This document shows, one piece after another, positions 1 to 10,410 of a stretch of DNA of 64,000 nucleotides (positions are counted from its first letter, which is position 1; every line of letters begins with the position of its first letter). The notes beneath the pieces are model-generated. The model did no database searches. It saw only the letters and a list, made by a program, of their open reading frames with translations, and was not told where the DNA came from. Source of the stretch: Macrophomina tecta (Eukaryota > Ascomycota > Dothideomycetes > Botryosphaeriales > Botryosphaeriaceae); assembly GCA_024180945.1 (NCBI GenBank), contig JAKSGN010000037.1, positions 2,113,501 through 2,177,500 of the forward strand, written 5' to 3'. A program made the translations under genes and the position numbers.

Positions 1-330
1 CTATTATTCTAACTCTTTACCCTTCTCTTATTTTTTAAGATAAATCTATAGCTATCTAATCCTACTAGGTAATTCTAAAGCCTAGTAGAAAAGGCTATTA
101 TTATATAGTATAATATAAAGAGTAGTAATTTAGATAAAAAGATATATATATATATCCCTCTCTCTTTATATTAGACTAGGTATATTATCCGAGGTAGTTA
201 ATAAGGTATAGTAGAAGTAAGATAGATAGTATATATAGACTCTACTTATTTATATATTTTAACCTTTCTCCTCTTACTACTAGATTTATTAATTACTAGT
301 ACTAATTAGTATTCTTTCTAATTCTTCTAA
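1..330. repeat. RIP-mutated AT-rich repeat tract
   Basis: The sequence is dominated by TA-rich words and nearly lacks CA and TG dinucleotides, as expected after repeat-induced point mutation. No open frame or element end can be assigned. It stops abruptly near 330, where ordinary base composition begins. Confidence 0.7.
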
Positions 331-863
331 CCTCTCGAGCGTCATTTATTGGCAACACAACACCATGCCTTAATAGGCTAAGGCTGTCAGGCTCGTCATG
401 TCACGTTAGAAAATCACAAAACACCCCACCCTTTTTAGAATGTGGGGTATTCTGAGCCCTTGTCAGAATGTGCACAAAACGCATCACAAGCCATTTGAAT
501 ATAGCCTTCTGTTAGGATCTGTTCCCATATCCGCGTCGACATCGTGATTCGGGTCTTTGGATATCGAGATTTGGGAAATCAATCACATTGAACGTAGCTG
601 CAGCTATAGATGCGGTAGGGTGAGGCCTACCTTAAGCTATCCAGAGAACTGGAATCATGCGAAGAGAAATATAAATGAAAGAATAATACAGACTCTCCAG
701 CCCAATATCTGCCATGGTTTCCGGCACTAGTGTGGTCCACAAGACCTCTTGGCAAGCGCATAAGAACGTCCACGCGAAGAAATTTCCAACGGCCACTTCT
801 CCTCCCTGCCACAATGGGTCGGCCTGACAACATCTGCCCCCAAGGTCACATTACACATCTCGC
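331..863. other. Normal-composition intergenic sequence
   Basis: Base composition is ordinary and no RIP is evident. This is the 3' flank of the secreted-protein gene on the minus strand. Short overlapping minus frames exist at 627-833, but they have no recognisable motif or splice structure, so no gene is called. Confidence 0.4.
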
Positions 864-1372
864 CTAGTCATGGGCTTTGCCCTTAACGTGGTCGCGGACA
901 CAGTCCTGGTAGCGGTATTTGAGGTCTCCCTCCGAGTCGTAGTACTCGCTCCAGCCCCTGCACGCGATGGCTTGACAGTCGCCTTCCCACCTGTCTCCAT
1001 CGATGCGCTGGTGGCTATTAGTAATGCACTAATTCATAGGTTAGCAAACGTGTTATGACCGCTTCCTTGCCTCAGTAGCACGTACCCAACCGCTAGCGGT
1101 ATCATAATTCGCCTGACACTGTGTTAGCCCCGTTCCGTGCGCTGCCATGGACATCTGTATGCTCACCATGCTTTTGAAGTTGACCTCACAAGTCGCTTTC
1201 GTGAGCTGCCAGTCGTATTTCTTGTTCCAGTTGCACACCAAGTTGCGGTGCGGATCAGCCAACGCCGTCCTGCGCAAATTCATTTAGAAGTCTATAGAGA
1301 TGATAGTATTGTGTGCATGACTCACGTAAAGAATGAAGCGGCGGCCAGGGCGGCGACTGTGATGAACTGCAT
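864..1372 (-). CDS. Small secreted cysteine-containing protein (candidate effector), 4 exons
   Basis: This is a spliced minus-strand gene that no single long frame reveals. Exons read 1372-1326, 1269-1167, 1112-1086 and 1007-864. The introns (56, 54 and 78 nt) have GTGAGT, GTGAGC and GTACGT donors, CAG acceptors and a CTAAC branch site in intron 2. The predicted 106-aa product starts MQFITVAALAAASFFT, a typical signal peptide, with an AxA cleavage site after about residue 20. The mature ~86 residues carry five cysteines (28, 43, 70, 75, 95) and are rich in Trp, Tyr and Asp. A TATATAAG box lies about 95 nt upstream of the ATG (1465-1472 on the plus strand). The 54-nt intron is a multiple of three, so intron retention would also keep the frame open. 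I do not recognise a named family. Secretion is inferred from sequence; an effector role is inferred from size and RIP-flanked setting. Confidence 0.7.
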
Positions 1373-1439
1373 TTTGGGGGTTGTTTGGAATGCTATGCGT
1401 TCGTTAAAAGGATCGAAGGAAGTAGTGCTGAATTGATAG

Positions 1440-2690
1440 ACAGGTAATGAGAAGGTCCTCATACCTTATATACTTGTCAAGGCTACCAAAGAAGGTAAGC
1501 ATAAGCTTAAGATTCTATCTACCAATAGAAGCCACGGTATTATAATTGATAATAGCTCTCATTATTAACTATAGCTGGAGAACATACTTTTTCTTCTAGC
1601 GTAAAGTCTAAATCTTTCATTAGTCAATCAGATCGCGGACTCAGAAACCAATACTACCATAAAAGGAAGACGGGCCGATCTCGTATCAATCCAGACCTGG
1701 GGCGCCAACGTGCACTGATGTCACGCTGGCAAAAGATACCCCGAATTTTATTGCCGCTCTCTGGGATTATTTTTCGTCGTTCCCTCGACGTGGTTCCATG
1801 TGCACAGTAAGAGGAGAATCGCATTGGCTGCACATTTGCCTCGGCGAGCCGCTCCCCGCCCCTCGCCCCCCGCTCCGGCCCCCACATGTGGGTCGCTTGG
1901 TCCGAGCGGCTTGATCCAATCCGTTCGACATCTGGCCTGCCAACCGACAGCCTGACTGTGGTCTGAGGGTGCCATTCATTAGCGCTGATCAGGCGACAAG
2001 GGAGGAAACGGTCTGTGTAAGACCCATCCAGCCAGCCAGAAACTTCGATTCGGCGGATAGGAGGATTCTCAGTGAAGACGCGCTAAAGGCGCCCTTCAAG
2101 TCCGGAGCACAATCTACTGTGTATGCACGCCGTTGTTCTGCACACCATTCAAGCTGCACTAACGAGAAACAGTCCTTCAATAATAATTCGCTTTTCGGCC
2201 CGCGCGGAAACCCACGGCGAGACCTAGTATACCAATTCAAGTCACCACCAACCCCAACTGCCCAGCATACCTACTACCGTTCAAGGAAGGGCAGGGTGCT
2301 TCAGTCACGGTTGCACCGCCGAAGCACACTATAACATTGGAAGACCAAGTCCGACTCCTCGTGCATATTCTAAGGCTCTCTTTAGTAACTGGAGACATGT
2401 TAGAGTCTTCTTAGACTGAATTCTTGCCTTTGTTTCTAACGGTAGGCTTTGGTCTAAGTATGGGCCAATTGACTCGCATCCGGCCAATTCCGGTCAGCTG
2501 TTTCCTCCTGGAGCTTCCACAAAAAGTATCTGTATCGCGCGGCAGTGTTCTATGGGCTGAGGTATCCCAATCGGCGTGTGACACCCGCCATGGCGTATTG
2601 GCACTACAGTCTGATATGGATGGCATAACCTTATTAGTAACTACCCTACGCTAGCACGTGTCAAACACGAGACACGAGATGTGGTGCACC
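1440..2690. other. Intergenic sequence between two secreted-protein genes
   Basis: Composition is mixed but not RIP-like. Open frames on both strands (for example 1969-2334 plus and 1989-2240 minus) overlap one another and show no domain, signal peptide or convincing start, so I see no supported gene. The stretch presumably holds the upstream regions of the divergent genes at 864-1372 and 2823-3359. Confidence 0.4.
1465..1472 (-). promoter_or_regulatory. TATA box of the minus-strand secreted-protein gene
   Basis: TATATAAG on the minus strand lies about 95 nt upstream of the ATG at 1372, a plausible distance for a fungal promoter with a short 5' leader. Confidence 0.45.
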
Positions 2691-2703
2691 TAAGGGAGGA
2701 GAA

Positions 2704-2710
2704 TATAAAA
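2704..2710 (+). promoter_or_regulatory. TATA box for the 2823-3359 gene
   Basis: TATAAAA followed by a pyrimidine-rich leader lies about 115 nt upstream of the ATG at 2823. This is consistent with a strong, TATA-driven, inducible fungal promoter. Confidence 0.6.
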
Positions 2711-2822
2711 GGGGGTGTAGGTCCCCGTTCGGAGCTCAACAGATCAGAATCACTTCTCATTCTGCTCTCTGAACCACCCAAGACAATCATATTCTCTGCC
2801 CTCATTGTCTACAACAAACATT

Positions 2823-3359
2823 ATGCGCGCCCAAATCCTCATCGGCCTGCTGTTCTCCTCGTCGCAGCTCCAAGCAGCTTTAGCTGCCGCTGTGCCGGCC
2901 GACTCTGCCGCGATTGCAAAGTGGCAACCTCATGGGAATGGTACGTGCCAGGCCTAGCGTGCTTCGGAAGTGTGGCTCCTTAATCAAGACTAACTGATTT
3001 TTCTTATAGCTACAAAAGAGGTCGCCCAGGCCCAAGAACAGACCGAGCCTGCCGAGAACGAGCTCCAGCGCCGGGTCATCCACGACGTCGCGACCGTCAA
3101 ACCGGAGTCTAAGTTGCACGCAGTAAAAGTCAAGATTGCTGGCATCATTTGTACCATCGCATACAAGATTGTGGATGGAATTATCAGGATAGAGTTCCAA
3201 GGAATCCCAAGCGAAGACGATCCGATCAAAGTCACCGCTCGATTTGGGAATGCTGTAAAGACGTTTACTTTAAGGGCAGCCTCGTGGGTGTCAACTGGGT
3301 TTCACAGCGACGGCAACGAGCTTATGAATCTGGAGGACCCGAACATCGGTAATCCTTAG
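2823..3359 (+). CDS. Small secreted protein (candidate effector), 2 exons
   Basis: Exon 1 is 2823-2940 and exon 2 is 3010-3359, joined across a 69-nt intron with a GTACGT donor, a CTAAC branch site and a TATAG acceptor. The phase fits and gives a 155-aa protein. Residues 1-24 form a signal peptide (MRAQILIGLLFSSSQLQAAL), with likely cleavage near AxA at 20-24. The next ~40 residues are polar and Glu/Gln-rich, like a propeptide or disordered linker, ending in an RR pair. The remaining ~90 residues alternate hydrophobic and charged positions, suggesting a small beta-rich fold, with only one cysteine. No named family is recognised. It lies about 100 nt from a RIP tract. Secretion is well supported by sequence; an effector role is inference. 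Confidence 0.7.
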
Positions 3360-4251
3360 ACATATCGGCCTGGGACAGTTACGCCGACATTCCTTCTAGG
3401 GGAGTATAGGCGAGTCTTCGGTAGCTTGGGCTTGCTGGCGGCCGTTGCAGAAGCCAGTAGCCTCTTAAAGAATTTTATATTCTACCCACGTACTTCCAAA
3501 CAAAAAAAAATGTGAACCCACCGTTATAAGAATAGATTTAGGTCCTAAACTAAAAGAAGTACATATCCGTTATAAAGACTAATTAAGCTTCCTAAGATAT
3601 ATACTCTAATCGACTCTATATAAGTCCTACCTAATTTATATAAGCTTTAGGATTAAGATTTCTTAATTTACTATACTTTTATCTATATACTAAGGTATTA
3701 TATATATTACAGCCCAGAAAAGAGAAATATAGTAGAAATACTAGAAGAAATATTAACTAGCTTTCTCTTATTATTAGTTTCTAATAGGTATTTATAGCTA
3801 ACACCATCTATTAGTTAGTAGAAATATAAGATGTTAATTAATAGTTTCGCGGACGGGTTTCTATTTTAAGGCTTATATAACTATGTATTATTAAAATTTA
3901 CCCTATATTTAATAGGTATATTTAGGTTTTTATATTAAGTTATTAAATTAATAATTTATTAACTACTAGTATAAGAGTATATTAGTAAAACTAGTATTAT
4001 ATATATTATTATTACTAGTAACTAATTAGAATAGCTTTATAAAATAACTACTAATACTACTAATATATCTAGTAATATAAATCTAGATAATATTAAAATA
4101 GTATTTATTTAGATATACTAAACTAAAGTCTATTAAATACTTTATTATAAAGTTATAATTTTTTTTATAATAATCTACTACTTATTTAGAATTAACTAGC
4201 TATATACGATTATAAAATTTTATATAAAATTAATTTTATATAATAAGTTAT

Positions 4252-4389
4252 TGTTGGAATATTATATATGTGTATAATAAACTTTAGCTTAGTTATAGAT
4301 GAGGATAGATAAGAGGATTTTCTCTAAGTATATCTCTTATACCTTATATTATTTATTCTTAATTAATGGTATTACTACTAAATCTAATA
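4252..4389 (+). repeat. Copia LTR, RIP-mutated copy
   Basis: It begins TGTTGGAATAT and ends at ...TCTAATA, immediately followed by GTTATAAGCCTAG, a mutated primer-binding site. The same LTR exists in much less mutated form in inverted orientation at 45745-45881 (137 bp), which gives confidence in both ends. Confidence 0.7.
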
Positions 4390-4699
4390 GTTATAAGCCT
4401 AGATATACGTTTAATATCTTCTACTATCTAAAGTATTATCTATAACTACTTTTTAGTCGTTCTAAGGTATCTAGTTAATATTTAAAACGGCTTAAGCATA
4501 TAATACTACTAGTAGTATATAACCTTAACCGTTATTAGCTAACTAAAGGTATATACTACGGTATAATAATAGCTAATAATAGCTAACTATACCTATTATA
4601 GTGTAGCTATATATAAGCAAGCTATAGCTACTAGTATTACTATATTTCTAAGCGATTAGTCAATCTATTAGTCCGTTTTACACGTGCGACTAAAGAACT

Positions 4700-5450
4700 A
4701 ATCTAGTAAATAATATATTAAAATTAATAACTATAATATTCTTAAAGCTAATTATTATCCTAAAAGACTTTTAAGACTAGAATATCTAGTTTAACCTTAT
4801 CTAATTATACGTATAACGTGCTAATATATTTAAATATATTAATTTAAGTAAGCTAAAACATCTAGTCTAATTCGTAGTACTAGTTAAACTAACTCGATAA
4901 TAATAATAGACGATCGACTATTACTATCTCGATCTAGATAACTATAAGAAGAAGAAGAAGAGCTATAAATATATTTATAAAAAAATTAATAATCTTTTAA
5001 TGGTTATTAATAACTCTATAGGAGTCTTACTTTAACTAATTCTTTAAAATCTCTCTAATATATACCTATACTATTAATTTAAAGCTCTATAAGCGAGGAT
5101 TAAGCTATCTACTACTATATAGAAATATCTTATTATTAACTAGCTTCGCTAGCTAGAAAAGCCTTCTAATAATTAGAATATAGATAAGTAGCTAAACTAA
5201 TAGAAAGAAATAATTTATAAAGCTATATTACGAATATACCTCTATATATAGAGTTATTAGGATAAACTAGCTACTAGGCTAGTTATTACTATATCTTTTA
5301 TTAACTAACCGACTACTCGCGGTCGGTAGAAGGTTAGCCGAGTAGCTTTATAGTAATAACTAAAACCTAATATAGTCGTCGCGCTATAATAAGCTAAAGC
5401 CCTAAAGATACCTAAGTATTAGATTAATTACGTGTATATGGCTTTTGCCA
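4700..5450 (+). pseudogene. Copia gag remnant, RIP-inactivated
   Basis: This matches the gag start preserved at 45,399 on the minus strand (residues MTSSKLIIILKGSQDWD). Here the start ATG has become ATA and Trp codons have become stops. No open frame survives. Downstream it runs into the second copia LTR at 5454. Confidence 0.55.
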
Positions 5451-5453
5451 AGT

Positions 5454-5669
5454 TGTTGGAATATTTGATTTAGTAGTGTTTTGGATTTAGTTATATCTTA
5501 TACTCGTTGCATACTTGTCTTAGTAGGTAAGCAAGTTATATACCCGTTTTACCCTAGTAGGTAGAATAGGTATAAGGAAAGCCCGTACGGCCTTCCTCTA
5601 CTAGATATACTACTTATTCTAATTAATTCTTTTATTATTAATTAAGCTATCACACTACTTATTCTAATA
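5454..5669 (+). repeat. Second copia-type LTR, different subfamily
   Basis: It starts TGTTGGAATATTTG and ends ...TCTAATA. The following GTTATAAGCCTAGATACG is the same primer-binding motif as in the first copy, but the LTR body differs. The 5' half keeps some TG/CA words and is less mutated than its surroundings. Confidence 0.55.
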
Positions 5670-5999
5670 GTTATAAGCCTAGATACGTCTTAGGTATCTT
5701 TCGTATTCTAAGCCATCCTTCCTAGCACCTTATTATGCTATTCCGAGCGTTCCGTGGCATCCGGACGTTTATTCTTAGTATTCTTTTACTATACGTGTTC
5801 TATAATAGAGGACTTTAGTTGCCTCCTATAACACGCCTTTTTTATTACCTAAAGCGTAGCACTTTCCCACCGCCTTAGAGTAATACTTTTAAGTAAACGG
5901 CTTATTTATTAGCCTTATACCTACTGCCTACTTTAGTAACTTACCTATGCCTTCTTTAGCATATAATACGACATAACGTAATACTACGCTATAACGTCT

Positions 6000-7252
6000 T
6001 CTAAACCTATCGTTGTCTTAAAGATAGCTAATAATTAGGATAAATAGTACTTTATTATCTAATCACGAGCTAAGAAATATGAGATATTCGACTATATCGA
6101 CTTATTAAAGCCATCCAAGCCTTCTCAACTAAGCGAGCCAGCTAAGATTCTAGAGCTACTAGTCTCTAATCTAAACTAATAAAGAGCCTAGGAGCGCTAT
6201 AAAATATAAATTAGAGCTCGTAAAAGGGACCTATCTAAGTATAAGAAGCTTAAAAAGAAGATTAATAATCTATTAATAATTATTAAGGACTTAGTAAGCC
6301 TATTACTACTCTTAATTCTAAAGAAGCTTAGGGGCGATTCGCACCCCTATTCTTAGCTTATAGCGCTTAAGGCGCGGCTCTAGCCAATAAGAGAAACTTA
6401 AGAAGAACTTATTATTAATAAGCTTTGCCAGCTTAAGAAGCCTCTAAGTAGCTAGAATATCGATAAATAGCTTTTATAATAGGAAGAGACTCTATTTAAG
6501 GTAGAGAAGCTTAAACTTCTAGAAGTTATAGGTAATCGAGGTAAGATCGCCTTTTTTAAGGCGCTTACCCCTCTTAATGCCTATTGGGCCTTAACCTATA
6601 AGATTAAGCTATAGTGTAATAAGCTTAATAGGTCGCTTTATAAAATAATTATCGACTACCGAAACTACTCACGCTAGAATACGGCTAAGAATCTAAAGGC
6701 TACTAAAGTAGCCTTTACTACTTTACTAAGAAATAAGAAGTAGAAAAGAAAGCTACTCTCCTACTTATATAGCGAGAATTACTTCTACTATATATATAGA
6801 TATTATAATCCAGAGGCTAGACCAGCAGATTAGACACTAAACTAGAAGGTTTAAGATAAGGTTAATAAGGCACTCGAGAATCTATAGATTAAGAGAAGAG
6901 TTAAACGCTCCATTAAACGGTTTAAAAATAGCTAAAATCACGGCCAAAGCTAGAAGAAGCAGGACAACGCTCCTTAAAAGAAATAAGAGCTAAAACTAGG
7001 TAAAGAAGATAAGAAAATATTATCCTTTCTAGCTATAGTTGCCTTATTATTTAATGCACAACGTATTTTAAGGCCTATAACGCTTAATCTTTTATAGATT
7101 ACCGATACTAGCACAACACACTATATCTATAATTAGTATATAAAGAATTGCTACACCAAAACAAGAGACGTAGGGCTAGATAACTACGTTATATTAGAAA
7201 ACTCTACGGTTAAGATCGAGTTATTTAGTAAGGCACTAGTGTATACTACTAA
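6000..7252 (+). pseudogene. Copia gag-protease remnant, RIP-inactivated
   Basis: Read on the plus strand with stops ignored, the sequence shows a Lys-rich gag tail, a ruined CCHC knuckle near 6,780 (Tyr replacing Cys) and, near 7,095-7,140, a degraded aspartic-protease motif (residues around DTSTTHYIY). It is cut off at 7252 by the young copia element. Confidence 0.55.
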
Positions 7253-7480
7253 TGTTGAATTTGGGTGAGTGAAGAGTAGTGAGGTCAGAAAGAGAGTAGA
7301 TTCTGCCTGTCTCCTGAGAGGGAGGTAGGTATGCTTTGCTTATATACATAAATGAGTGCTTGAATAACCGAGGAGAATAGAAGCCGATATTGCTATCCGA
7401 AGCTTGTGAAGATGAGGAGTAGTGAGGAGGTGGCAAAGAGTAGATGCTGATCTGTAGCAATAAGGCAAAATAGTCTGACA
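7253..7480 (-). repeat. Copia 3' LTR (228 bp)
   Basis: In element orientation the LTR begins TGTCAGACTATT and ends CCAAATTCAACA, so it has TG..CA ends. It matches the copy at 15089-15316 with no difference that I can see. Confidence 0.9.
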
Positions 7481-7566
7481 CACCCCCTTCACGACGTGTA
7501 CGCTTGGGAGGGTCGTGATAGTAGAAGCAGCGTCGAGTGTACAATAAAAGCAGTAGAGAATAGTGG

Positions 7567-7677
7567 TTAGTTATCTTGCAATTTAGTAGTGATGTCTTCG
7601 AGTCCAATTTGTTGAAGAAAGTATTGATGTTTCTGTTTGTTGAGAGGTTTAGTGAGTCCATCTGCAATTGTCTCTGC
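7567..7677 (-). pseudogene. Displaced C-terminal piece of the copia polyprotein
   Basis: The minus strand encodes AETIADGLTKPL and about 25 further residues to a stop at 7567. This is the conserved tail of Ty1/copia RNase H (ADGLTK followed by GL). It continues exactly the frame interrupted at 10,411-10,418, and the eight bases AGTGGGAG are repeated on both sides. Confidence 0.88.
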
Positions 7678-7685
7678 AGTGGGAG

Positions 7686-10410
7686 CAGACATCCCAGTAA
7701 TAAATATATATTTATTATTAAGGGCATATTTATTGTTAAGCTTTTCCATAAGGATAATAATATAGACGCTGCCAATAAATATATATTGTTAACTATTAAT
7801 AATATAGGCCCACTATTTTCCAGCGCCAATTCCCCCAGAGTGTTTCAGATTAAATTGCAGTCTTGTACGCATATTACTGCTTATCAGGCCTCTAGATAGG
7901 AGGTGAACTCCAATGTTTGTAACTCCTAGCAACCGAAACTGCTGCCTCGCCATACCCGTCACGTTGCAAGTACGCAGTTCGTAATACATCAGCGACATAT
8001 CTCTACACACGACAATGGACGTCAACATATCCTCACTGCCCCAATCCAATGCCCCGTCAAGTTCTTCCTCCGTGGTACCCTCTGACAGTGCCTCACAAGT
8101 TGCCAGCACACTGTCAGAACCCGAGGCATCGTCAGCTCAGCATACGGTCAAGAGACGGAAACTGAGAGCCACATCAACATGGGATCACTTTCGAGAAGCT
8201 CAAGGCGACGAGCCACGTACTATGAGCGGGAAATTACTTCACTACTGCACGCGTTGTCGCAATCCATCCTGGTCAACCCACATATCTGGCAACGCCCGCT
8301 ATCATCTCGAGAAGGCTCATCACATACTTGTTCGAGAGGATTCAAAATCTCAAAACAGGCGCCAACTAGCCATCGAAAATGCCTTCGCAAGAACAACCGG
8401 CAAGCGGCTGCAGCAAGTCAGGGAGAATGAGATGAACACTCTACGGAGTGTAATCAATGTCGATGCCTTTCGAGAGGCACAGATGTTGCTATCCGCACAT
8501 AAACATTTACCGCTCAACTTCGTAACCTGGCCGGAATACCAGGCACTTCTGGCCGCGATAAACCCTGCCGTTGAAGAGTTCCTAACTGATTCCGGTAGCA
8601 CAGTTGCGGCGGACTTGGATAGGGCCTACGATGCGCATCAACAATCCGTAAAGGAATGGCTAGAACGTGCCCGGAGCCTCGTACACATTGCTATGGACGT
8701 ATGGTCTTCTCCTCAGCGGAAGGCCTATATCGCTGTTCACGCCCAATGGGTTGACGAGGCCTACAAACCTCGGAAAGCATTGCTAGGGCTACCAAACCTC
8801 CGCCGCTCTCACGCCGGCACGGCTATGGCACCTCACTTGATGACGATTATCCGACAGTACCACTTAGCGCCCCGAATCGGCTACTTCACTGGGGACAATG
8901 ACGCAAAGAATGACACCTGTCTCCGCCAACTTGCTGTTGAGCTGTCGCAAGAGTACGGCCTTACACTTGACCCAGTGTCCTCTCGAACGCGGTGTGCCGG
9001 CCACATCATTAACTTGTCCCTTCAAGCCTTTCTCTTTGCAACTAGTGAGGACGCTCTGCAGGCCGCAATTGCGCAGGCGCAACACGAGGTAAATGATGTA
9101 ACAGTTGCGGACGCGTTACACGACCAAATTCAGTCGAACACTTGTCACAAGAGTCACGACAGGCGCAAGAAACGCCATGACACTGCCGGCTGGCGGAGCA
9201 TCGGCCCAATGGGTAAACTCCACAACATTGCGGTGTTCATCCGTAATTCCACAGTGCGCAACGATGCATGGGATGACATTGCAGAAAAGGCGCTTGGAAT
9301 TGACAATATCACCCGTTGGAACTCATGGTTCAAGTTGCTTGATGCGGCTATCAGCCAAGAGGGTCCATTGTCAATATTCCTCAACCAATACCACAACGAG
9401 CTGGAAGACGACATCCTCACACATGATGATTGGCAAGTACTCAAAATGACTCACGAGTTCTTGCAGCCGTTTTACCAAGCGACCTTGGAGCAGCAAATGG
9501 AGTGGGCATCAATAGATCAGGTGCTAGAGAATATGGATATTCTTTTCATGCAGTTTGAGAATGCCAAGGTAAGCCATGGACGGCTCGATCGATTACCAGA
9601 CCTGGACTGATGTTAAAGCAGGGCAAATACGCCAGCAACGCGCGTATGGTTCATTCCATTCACATGGGTTGGTGGGTTCTCTCGAAGTATTATGAAGAGA
9701 GTGACAGAAACCCAATATATGCCACGGCATTATTGCTCCATCCAGAAAAGCGCCGGAGGTACCTTGACCGCCACTGGGCAGAGGAATGGAGGCAGACCGC
9801 TATTGCTGGTGCACGGCAGCATTGGGCGAAGTACAAGGACCGGCCACTCCCGTCGGAGTCCGCGGCTCGGCTGAACGACGAACGACGGGAAGTAACACCG
9901 TACGAGCGTATCAAGCAGTCAATGAGTGTCTTGGATGAACCCGGAGATGAGGATGAATTCGAAAAATTCGTCAATTCTCCGCCAAGACCTATGACGACCA
10001 AAACACCGCTTGAATGGTGGTGTCGAGAAGAACAGAGGATTGAGTATCCACGTTTACACCAATTGGCCATTGACATACTAAGTGTGCCGGCGATGTCCGA
10101 CGATCCGGAACGGGTATTCTCTTGCGCAAGGCGGACAATTTCTTGGGACAGGGCACGGCTCTCGCCTGATACTATCGAGAAGCTTCAATGCCTGAGCAAC
10201 TGGGTGAAGAATGACTTGGTCCGCAAAGTCTACGTGGCAGTAGATGGTAAGGTCATGGATATTGCTGGCGGCAACGACGACATGCATGGCGCTTCAGTTT
10301 TATATTAATAATTATTGATAAGCTTAGCAATCGATAATAATATTAGGATCTGCCAATGAATACATAAGAATATGTCAATATTATGTATTTATTTATTATT
10401 GGGATGTCTG
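7686..10410 (+). mobile_element. Complete hAT-family DNA transposon
   Basis: The 2,725-bp element has terminal inverted repeats of about 21 bp (CAGACATCCCARTAATAAAT; 7686-7706 and 10390-10410, one mismatch). An exact 8-bp target duplication AGTGGGAG flanks it (7678-7685 and 10411-10418), diagnostic of hAT. It carries one transposase gene with an intron and has AT-rich subterminal regions. It is nested in the copia RNase H coding sequence and shows no disabling mutation that I can see. Confidence 0.95.
8015..10308 (+). CDS. hAT transposase, 2 exons
   Basis: Exons are 8015-9568 and 9622-10308. The intron starts GTAAGC and ends GCAG, and phase 0 restores one frame of 746 codons. An acceptor three bases earlier (TTAAAG, 9618) would add one Gln. 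Around residues 54-105 is a BED-type zinc finger (YCTRC...HLEKAHH). The DDE core follows with AMDVWSSP and TGDNDAKND. Residues ~655-725 hold the hAT dimerisation domain (TPLEWWCREEQ, PAMSDDPERVFSCARRTISW, LSPDTIEKLQCLSNW). Length and order match autonomous fungal hAT transposases. The ATG at 8015 follows the subterminal region. A nested, intact gene suggests recent and possibly current activity. Confidence 0.93.

Larger units (their letters stand above)
3490..7252. repeat. RIP-saturated tract made of two degraded copia copies
   Basis: Extreme loss of CA/TG begins just after 3,480. Recognisable pieces are two copia LTRs (4252-4389, 5454-5669), each followed by a primer-binding motif and broken gag sequence. 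The tract ends exactly at the LTR of the young copia element at 7253. 3,490-4,250 holds no identifiable feature. Confidence 0.75.

Noticed and set aside
870..1058. Plus-strand frame of 62 codons
   Set aside because: It is the antisense shadow of exon 4 of the secreted-protein gene, whose splice sites and cysteines give the minus reading much stronger support.
1969..2334. 121-codon plus ORF and its minus counterpart
   Set aside because: The plus frame opens without a convincing ATG; both strands are open by chance and neither has a recognisable motif.
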